64,000 bases of DNA. Origin: Azorhizobium doebereinerae UFLA1-100 (lineage in GTDB: Bacteria > Pseudomonadota > Alphaproteobacteria > Rhizobiales > Xanthobacteraceae). How positions within the stretch are numbered: the first letter of the stretch is position 1; the number at the start of each line of letters is the position of its first letter. The notes beneath the pieces were generated by a model, which saw nothing but the letters and a program-made list of their open reading frames with translations, was not told the DNA's origin and ran no database searches. Made by a program: the position numbers and the translations under genes. Below, piece after piece: positions 58,923 to 64,000 of the stretch. The stretch is from positions 1-64,000 of the forward strand of contig NZ_AXBA01000022.1 of NCBI RefSeq assembly GCF_000473085.1, given 5' to 3'.

Positions 58923-59052
58923 GCCCCACCGCAGATGACGTATGATAGCACCTCAATTTAGCGAGGCGGCGCGGGCAAGGTCAACAGCGGGCGCGGCGGC
59001 GGGAGCCGTCTTCGGGGTCGCCATGCGGCGCGGGCCGGGCCCGCGCCGGCCT

Positions 59053-60438
59053 TCAGAGATAGGTCTCGTATTCCAGCGGCAGGATCGCCCGGGTGAAGGC
59101 GGCCAGTTCCTCGCGCTTCATCACCCCATAGATGCGCTGATAGTCCGTGCCGAAGGTGCGGGCGATGAAGTCGGAGGCGAGGAAGCCGTCCACCGCGTCG
59201 GCCATGGAGGGGGACAGGCGCTCCGTCTCGCCCTCGAAGGCGTTGCCGCTCAGCGGCGGCGGCGGCTCGATCTCGCGCTCGATCCCCTCCAGCAGGCCGG
59301 CGAGGATGCCGGCCATGACGAGATGGGGATGGGCTTCCGCGCCGGAGATACGGTGCTCCAGCCGGCGCGCGGCGGGCGGCCCGTTGGGCACGCGCACCGC
59401 CACCGAGCGGTTGTCGAACCCCCAGGAGATGCCGGTGGGCGCATAGCTCGCCGGCACCAGGCGGCGGTAGCCGTTATAGCTCGGCACATAGAACAGCAGC
59501 GTGTCCTTCAGCGTGGCCAGCAGGCCACCGGCGGCATGGCGGATGAGCCGCTCGCCCGCGCCGTCCGGGCGGGCGAAGGCGTTCTGGCCAGCGCCGTCGC
59601 CGAGGCTGATGTGCACATGCATGCCGTTGCCGGCGAATTCGGCGAAGGGCTTGGCCATGAAGGTGGCGCGCAGCCCGTGCTTGCGGGCCACCCCATCGAT
59701 CAGCCGGCGCAGCAGGATGGCCTCGTCGGCGGCCGCCAGAGCGTCGGGGCGATGGTAGAGGTTGATCTCGAACTGGCCGGGCGCGGCCTCCGAAATCACC
59801 GTATCGGCGGGCAGGCCCTGGGCGGCGGCGGCGGCGCGCATCTCGTGCAGGATGCCGGCGAAGGCATCGAGGTCGGACATGGAATACATGTTCTGCCGCG
59901 CCTCCCCGGTATGGGGGAACACCGGCACCGGCGCCTCGCCGGGCGCCCACGGCTTCAGCAGATAGAATTCCAGCTCGAACGCCACGGTGGGCACGAAGCC
60001 GAGCGCGGCCGCCCGCTCCACCTGCCGCTTCAGCTGCTGGCGCGGGTCCAGCATCCAGGGGCTGCCGTCGTCCTGATGCATGGTCAGCAGCACCTGCGCC
60101 GCCGGGCGCGGCGACCAGGGCACCGGCTTCAGCGTGCCGGGAACCGGCCGGCACAGGCCGTCCTTGTCGCCGGTCTCGATATGGATGCCGGTGGCGTTCA
60201 CCTCCCGGCCCCAGATGTCGAGGCCGAACAGCGAGCGCGGCATGGGCACGCCGTCGCGCCAGATCTTCGCCATGGTGGCGCCGGGCACCCATTTACCGCG
60301 CAGCACCCCGCTGGTGTCCGGCAGCAGGACCTCCACCACGTCGGGAGAGCCGTGCCGGGCGACGTAATCGGCGGCTTCATCCCGCGGCGGCACGGTACCG
60401 CCGGCGGCGGTCGAAGCGGTTTGCGAGGGGCCTTGCAT
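59053..60438 (-). CDS. Glutamine-synthetase-family ligase (PuuA-like)
   Basis: A 461-residue ATP-dependent ligase. It reads SPDVVEVLLPDTSGVLRGKW, then AFELEFYLL, MAKPFAEFAGNGMHVHISL, YNGYRRLVPASYAPTGISWG and FDNRSVAVRVP, the fold and metal-binding residues of glutamine synthetase. The type is that of gamma-glutamylputrescine synthetase and related amine-glutamate ligases rather than true GlnA, because the substrate loops differ. It would couple glutamate to an amine for catabolism. No other puu genes are nearby. The start at 60438 has GAGGGG upstream. It is divergent from the sensor kinase. Confidence 0.82.
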   Translation of the reverse strand: MQGPSQTASTAAGGTVPPRDEAADYVARHGSPDVVEVLLPDTSGVLRGKWVPGATMAKIWRDGVPMPRSLFGLDIWGREVNATGIHIETGDKDGLCRPVPGTLKPVPWSPRPAAQVLLTMHQDDGSPWMLDPRQQLKRQVERAAALGFVPTVAFELEFYLLKPWAPGEAPVPVFPHTGEARQNMYSMSDLDAFAGILHEMRAAAAAQGLPADTVISEAAPGQFEINLYHRPDALAAADEAILLRRLIDGVARKHGLRATFMAKPFAEFAGNGMHVHISLGDGAGQNAFARPDGAGERLIRHAAGGLLATLKDTLLFYVPSYNGYRRLVPASYAPTGISWGFDNRSVAVRVPNGPPAARRLEHRISGAEAHPHLVMAGILAGLLEGIEREIEPPPPLSGNAFEGETERLSPSMADAVDGFLASDFIARTFGTDYQRIYGVMKREELAAFTRAILPLEYETYL

Positions 60439-60740
60439 GGTGCTCCAACAAAAAAACTGTGCTTTCCTGCCCATCCAAGCGCGTCGGCATGGAACCTACA
60501 AGCTTCAGCGAAGCTTTTCCCTCCAGAAGCGCGATCTCGGGGAGCGGCGGGTTTGAAGCAAGAGGTCTCAGGCCGCGTGGCGCCGTCAGGCGTGGCGCGC
60601 GCGGACGAGCGTGGCGTGCCCCGGCTGCGGCGCGGTCCGCGCCATATGCGCGCGGTCCGCTCGCCGTCGCGTTTTCGCGCGCGCGTGCGTATCCCTGTTC
60701 CTGCCGCGGCTTCGCCGTCCCCGATCCGGAAGCCCGTGCC
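60439..60740. other. Divergent promoter region between the ligase gene and the signalling operon
   Basis: About 300 bp without a supported gene. An A-run (CAACAAAAAAACTGTG) lies just upstream of the ligase gene. No promoter boxes or repeats stand out. Confidence 0.5.
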
Positions 60741-62312
60741 GTGACCGAGACATCCGCCGCCACATCACACGCCGCCGCATCGCCGGGCTCAGCATCGATG
60801 GTCTCAGCATCGACGGCGGCCACGCTCCCCGCCGCGCCCCGGCCGCTGCTGAACCAGGCCATCGTCATGGCCGCCGGCTTCGCCGTCCTGATCATCATCA
60901 GCGTGACGTCGGTCTTCCTGGTGAACCGCGCCCGCGACGACGGCGATCTCGTGGCGCAGACTCTGCTGCTGGAGAACACGCTCGCCAATGTGCAGAGCCT
61001 GCTGCTGCGCGCGGAAAGCTCGCAGCGCGGCTTCCTGCTCACCGGCGACAGCAATTACGTGTCCGCCTTCGACGGCACCATGGCCGACCTCTCCATGGCG
61101 CTCCAGCACGTGCGCGCCGGCGCCGCCACCAGCGAGCGCCGCCGCGCCCTGGCGGACCGCCTCGCGGTGCTGGTCCAGGCCAAGCAGGATGAATTGCGCC
61201 ACACCATCACCCTGCGCCGCAGCGGCGACGACATGGGCGCGCTCGCCGTGGTGCGCACCGACCGCGGCGAGGAGCTGACCCGCGACATCACCGTCGTGGT
61301 CAGCCAGATGCAGCAGGCCGAGCAGGCCCTGCTGGACGAGCGCTGGTCCGCCTCGCGCAGTTCCAACCTCTGGCTGCTGGTGACCAATCTGGCCGGCGTC
61401 ACCGCCATCATCGTCATCGCCGCCGTGGCGCTGCGGCTGACCCAGCGCGGCTCCGACGCCCTGCGCAAGGCGCATCGCGAGGTGGAGACTTCCAACCTCG
61501 TGCTGGAGCAGCGGGTGGCGGAGCGCACCGCCGACTTGCAGGAAGCCAATAACGAGATCCAGAGCTTCGCCTATATCGTCAGCCACGACCTGCGCTCGCC
61601 GCTGGTGAACATCATGGGCTTCACCAGCGAGCTCGAAGCCCTGCGCACCGATCTGTTCGACCGCCTCGCCCGCCTGCGCGAGCGCGCCGGGGAGGAGGAC
61701 GCCTCCGAGGACGAGGTGCTGGACAAGGATTTCGAGGAGGCCTTCGGCTTCATCAAGGCGTCCATCACCAAGATGGACCGGCTGATCAACGCCATCCTCG
61801 AACTCTCCCGGCAGGGCCGCAAGGAGTTCGTGCCGACGGCCGTGAACATGACCGAGATGGTGGAGGCCATCGCCGCGACGATGGCTCACCAGTTGATGGA
61901 CCGTAATGCCAAGGTCACGGTCGCGCAGATACCCCCGCTCATCAGCGACCGGCTTGCGCTGGAGCAGATCTTCACCAACCTGATTGACAACGCTGTCAAA
62001 TACCTGCGCCCTGATGTACCAGGGCTGATCGAGATTTCCGCCCGGGAAACCGTGGGCTACGTCACTTATCTGGTGCGGGACAACGGCCGCGGCATCGATC
62101 CCGGCGACCGGGTGCGGGTGTTCGAGCTGTTCCGCCGCTCGGGCCCGCAGGACCGGCCGGGGGAAGGCATCGGGCTCGCGCACGTGCGCACGCTGGTGCG
62201 GCGCCTGGGCGGGGGGATCACGCTGGAATCGGAACTGGGGGTGGGCACCGTGTTCAAGGTCACGCTGCCCCGCAGGCTGGTGGTCGAGGGGAATGGGGGA
62301 CGGGATGCCTGA
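60741..62312 (+). CDS. Sensor histidine kinase with CHASE3 domain
   Basis: A 523-residue kinase that probably starts at GTG 60741. Two membrane helices (AIVMAAGFAVLIIISVTSVF, and LLVTNLAGVTAIIVIAAVAL) enclose a periplasmic CHASE3-type domain (SLLLRAESSQRGFLLTGDSN). A coiled coil leads to the HisKA site SFAYIVSHDLRSPLVNIMGF with the phosphorylated His, and the HATPase has N-box FTNLIDNAVKYLRP and DNGRGIDP and GEGIGLAHVRTLVRRLGGG. It overlaps the next gene by 8 bp, so it is the input to that response regulator. Confidence 0.9.
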   Translation: MTETSAATSHAAASPGSASMVSASTAATLPAAPRPLLNQAIVMAAGFAVLIIISVTSVFLVNRARDDGDLVAQTLLLENTLANVQSLLLRAESSQRGFLLTGDSNYVSAFDGTMADLSMALQHVRAGAATSERRRALADRLAVLVQAKQDELRHTITLRRSGDDMGALAVVRTDRGEELTRDITVVVSQMQQAEQALLDERWSASRSSNLWLLVTNLAGVTAIIVIAAVALRLTQRGSDALRKAHREVETSNLVLEQRVAERTADLQEANNEIQSFAYIVSHDLRSPLVNIMGFTSELEALRTDLFDRLARLRERAGEEDASEDEVLDKDFEEAFGFIKASITKMDRLINAILELSRQGRKEFVPTAVNMTEMVEAIAATMAHQLMDRNAKVTVAQIPPLISDRLALEQIFTNLIDNAVKYLRPDVPGLIEISARETVGYVTYLVRDNGRGIDPGDRVRVFELFRRSGPQDRPGEGIGLAHVRTLVRRLGGGITLESELGVGTVFKVTLPRRLVVEGNGGRDA

Positions 62313-62742
62313 GCATGTAACCATCATCATGATCGAGGACGATGCCGGGCATGCACGGCTGATCGAGAAGAACATCCGCCGCGCCGGCGTGCTGAACGAG
62401 ATCCTGCCCTTCACCGACGGCACCAGCGCCATCGCCTATCTGTTCGGCCCGGACGGCACCGGGGCGGTGAATGCGGGCAAGGCGCTGCTCGTGCTGCTCG
62501 ACCTCAACCTGCCCGACACCACCGGCGTCAACATCCTGAAGCGGATCAAGGAGAACGAGCACCTCAAGCGCTCGCCCGTGGTCGTGCTCACCACCACGGA
62601 CGACAAGGTGGAGATCCAGCGCTGCTATGATCTGGGCGCCAACGTCTATGTGACCAAGCCGGTCAATTACGAGAACTTCTCCAACGCGGTCCGGCAGCTC
62701 GGACTGTTCTTCTCCGTCATCCAGGTGCCCGAGGCGAAGTGA
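62305..62742 (+). CDS. Single-domain response regulator (Rcp1-like)
   Basis: A 145-residue receiver domain. It reads IIMIEDDAGHARLIEKNIRR, then LLVLLDLNLPDTTGVNILKR with the phosphoacceptor Asp, VVVLTTTDDKVEIQRCY and VYVTKPVNYENFSNAV with the Thr and Lys switch residues. No output domain. The ATG at 62305 overlaps the kinase gene, and its stop overlaps the next start (TGATG). It is likely a phosphate shuttle between the two kinases. Confidence 0.9.
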   Translation: MPEHVTIIMIEDDAGHARLIEKNIRRAGVLNEILPFTDGTSAIAYLFGPDGTGAVNAGKALLVLLDLNLPDTTGVNILKRIKENEHLKRSPVVVLTTTDDKVEIQRCYDLGANVYVTKPVNYENFSNAVRQLGLFFSVIQVPEAK

Positions 62743-63860
62743 TGGGCGAGGCGGCGCGCGTGGACGGATCGCAGACCGAGCCCATGGCCGCCGCCGGGGT
62801 CCGCCTGCTCTATATCGACGACGATCCGGGGCTCGGCCGGCTGGTGCAGCGCCAGCTCGGCCGCCGCGGCTACGTGGTCGAGACCGCCACCTGCGGCGCC
62901 GACGGGCTGGCGCGCATCGGCGAGGGCGGCATCGACGTGGTGGCGCTCGACCATTACATGCCCGGCCAGGACGGGCTGGAGACGCTCGCCGCCATCCGCA
63001 CCCTCCAGAACCCGCCGCCCGTGGTCTATGTCACCGGCACCCAGGAGAGCCGCGTGGCCGTCGCCGCGCTGAAGGCGGGCGCCTCCGACTATGTGGTGAA
63101 GGAGGTCCAGGGCGACTTCATCGAGCTGCTCAGCTCGGCCATCGACGCCGCGCTGGAGCAGGTGAAGATGCGCCGGGCGCACGAGGCGGCGGAGGCGGAG
63201 ATCCGCGCCGCCCGCGACCGCTTCGAGGCGCTCGCCGCCGAGCGGGCGCTGCTGCTGCGCGAGATGAACCACCGGGTGGGCAACTCGTTGCAGATCATCA
63301 TGTCGCTGCTGCACCTCCAGGCCGGGGCGACGGACAATGCGGAAGTGCAGACCGCGCTCAGCAACGCGCGCGGCCGCGTCTCCGCGGTCGCCCAGGTGCA
63401 CCGGCGCCTCTACACCTCCGACCAGGTGACCACGGTGGCGGTGGACCAGTATCTCGGCGCCCTGCTGGACGATCTGCAGATCTCCGCCCAGCACGGCGAG
63501 GTGGGCATCGCGCTGTCCACCGACATCGATCCGCTGGAGATCGACCCCGACCGCGCCGTGGCGCTGGGCGTCATCGTCACGGAACTCGTCATCAACGCCT
63601 CGAAATACGCCTATCCCGGCGCCAAGGGCCCGGTGCGGGTGACGCTCATCTCCGCCGACGGCCATGTGGAGCTGACGGTGGAGGACGAGGGCGTCGGCCT
63701 GCCGGAGGGCGCGCCCCTCTCGGCCAGCGGCCTCGGCAACCGCATCGTCCGGGCCATGGCCGCCAAGCTGGGCGCGGCGCTGGAATTCCCGCCGCGCGAC
63801 CAGGGCGCGGCGGTGCGGCTGACCTTCCCGCTGATGGACGTGCCCGCCGTCGGGCTGTGA
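62742..63860 (+). CDS. Receiver-HisKA_2 histidine kinase (hybrid type)
   Basis: A 372-residue cytoplasmic protein. An N-terminal receiver (LLYIDDDPGLGRLVQRQLGR, VVALDHYMPGQDGLETLAAI with the Asp, VYVTGTQESRVAVAALKAGA) is followed by a coiled coil and an HWE/HisKA_2 kinase: LLREMNHRVGNSLQIIMSLL with the phospho-His, and an ATPase with LGVIVTELVINASKYAYPGA and VEDEGVGLPEGAP. So a response regulator input controls a kinase output. The start overlaps the stop of the previous gene. It is the last gene of the operon. Confidence 0.88.
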   Translation: MGEAARVDGSQTEPMAAAGVRLLYIDDDPGLGRLVQRQLGRRGYVVETATCGADGLARIGEGGIDVVALDHYMPGQDGLETLAAIRTLQNPPPVVYVTGTQESRVAVAALKAGASDYVVKEVQGDFIELLSSAIDAALEQVKMRRAHEAAEAEIRAARDRFEALAAERALLLREMNHRVGNSLQIIMSLLHLQAGATDNAEVQTALSNARGRVSAVAQVHRRLYTSDQVTTVAVDQYLGALLDDLQISAQHGEVGIALSTDIDPLEIDPDRAVALGVIVTELVINASKYAYPGAKGPVRVTLISADGHVELTVEDEGVGLPEGAPLSASGLGNRIVRAMAAKLGAALEFPPRDQGAAVRLTFPLMDVPAVGL

Positions 63861-63878
63861 GGCTCAGTTCGCCTCGGC

Positions 63879-64000
63879 TCAGCCCGCCTCGGTCTCGTAG
63901 CCCGCCGCCTTCCAGCCCAGGATGCCGCCCTGCATGTGCTCCTCGTAATCGAGCCCGGCCGCCTGGGCGAGGGCGAGCGCCTTCTGCGAGCGCTGCCCGG
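63879..64000 (-). CDS. Rhodanese-domain protein, C-terminal part (cut by window edge)
   Basis: The minus strand reads QRSQKALALAQAAGLDYEEH, then MQGGILGWKAAGYETEAG, and ends at TGA. This is the end of a rhodanese domain just after the active-site loop (C-x-x-G-x-R-S). The catalytic Cys and the N-terminus are outside the window. Probably a single-domain sulfurtransferase. Confidence 0.85.
   Translation of the reverse strand, partial: GQRSQKALALAQAAGLDYEEHMQGGILGWKAAGYETEAG

Overview
The window is GC-rich, tightly packed bacterial chromosome. Gene content and order point to an alphaproteobacterium of the Hyphomicrobiales, probably close to Xanthobacteraceae or Bradyrhizobiaceae. The pointers are a suf operon behind an Irr-type iron box, a carA / yqeY-dnaG-rpoD locus, an RNase E with a huge acidic insertion, and a DnaG with a degenerate zinc finger of the kind I recall from that group. 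The assignment is inference from gene content; there is no rRNA gene to confirm it. Start codons were chosen from Shine-Dalgarno positions and family N-termini.

Layout. 0-6.3 kb: the tail of an IS5-type transposase, a phasin-like gene, a TetR regulator with an MFS exporter and a divergent SDR enzyme, a membrane diguanylate cyclase, and a tRNA-Leu(UAA) gene split by a 206-nt group I intron. Two copies of a 58-bp intergenic repeat flank this block. 6.3-14.7 kb: a DoxX-like membrane gene and an iron-sulfur assembly run on the minus strand (IscS-type desulfurase, sufB, sufC, sufD, sufS, sufT, a VOC protein, sufA-type carrier) behind a perfect TTAGAA-N3-TTCTAA palindrome. 14.8-30.6 kb: housekeeping genes (alpha/beta hydrolase, APC permease, anmK, tyrS, a giant AsmA-like protein, bcp, prfB, PBP1A, amidase), interrupted by a lone gene resembling Nmad2 proteins. 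30.6-39.4 kb: a long leader and rne, rpsU, then zwf-pgl-pgi for glucose-6-phosphate oxidation and isomerisation. 39.5-46.1 kb: an oxalate block with two OxlT-type antiporters, frc, a CBS-domain protein and a GntR/FCD regulator. 46.2-53.5 kb: carA, then yqeY-dnaG-rpoD. 53.5-64 kb: two tiny membrane peptides, a Tat-exported peptide-binding protein, an autotransporter with a pepsin-like passenger, a glutamine-synthetase-like ligase, a three-gene signalling operon, and the end of a rhodanese gene.

The strongest anomaly is at the 3' end of rpoD. The last 122 bp of rpoD occur twice as direct repeats 1109 bp apart. Between them sits one low-GC gene for a PD-(D/E)XK nuclease-like protein whose stop codon overlaps the rpoD stop codon on the opposite strand. 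A strong terminator that looks like rpoD's own lies beyond the second copy. This looks like a minimal cassette inserted at the end of an essential sigma-factor gene while keeping that gene intact; no integrase is visible. The other notable items are the tRNA-Leu group I intron, the aspartic-protease-like autotransporter, and the paired 58-bp repeats with conserved ends and variable centres.
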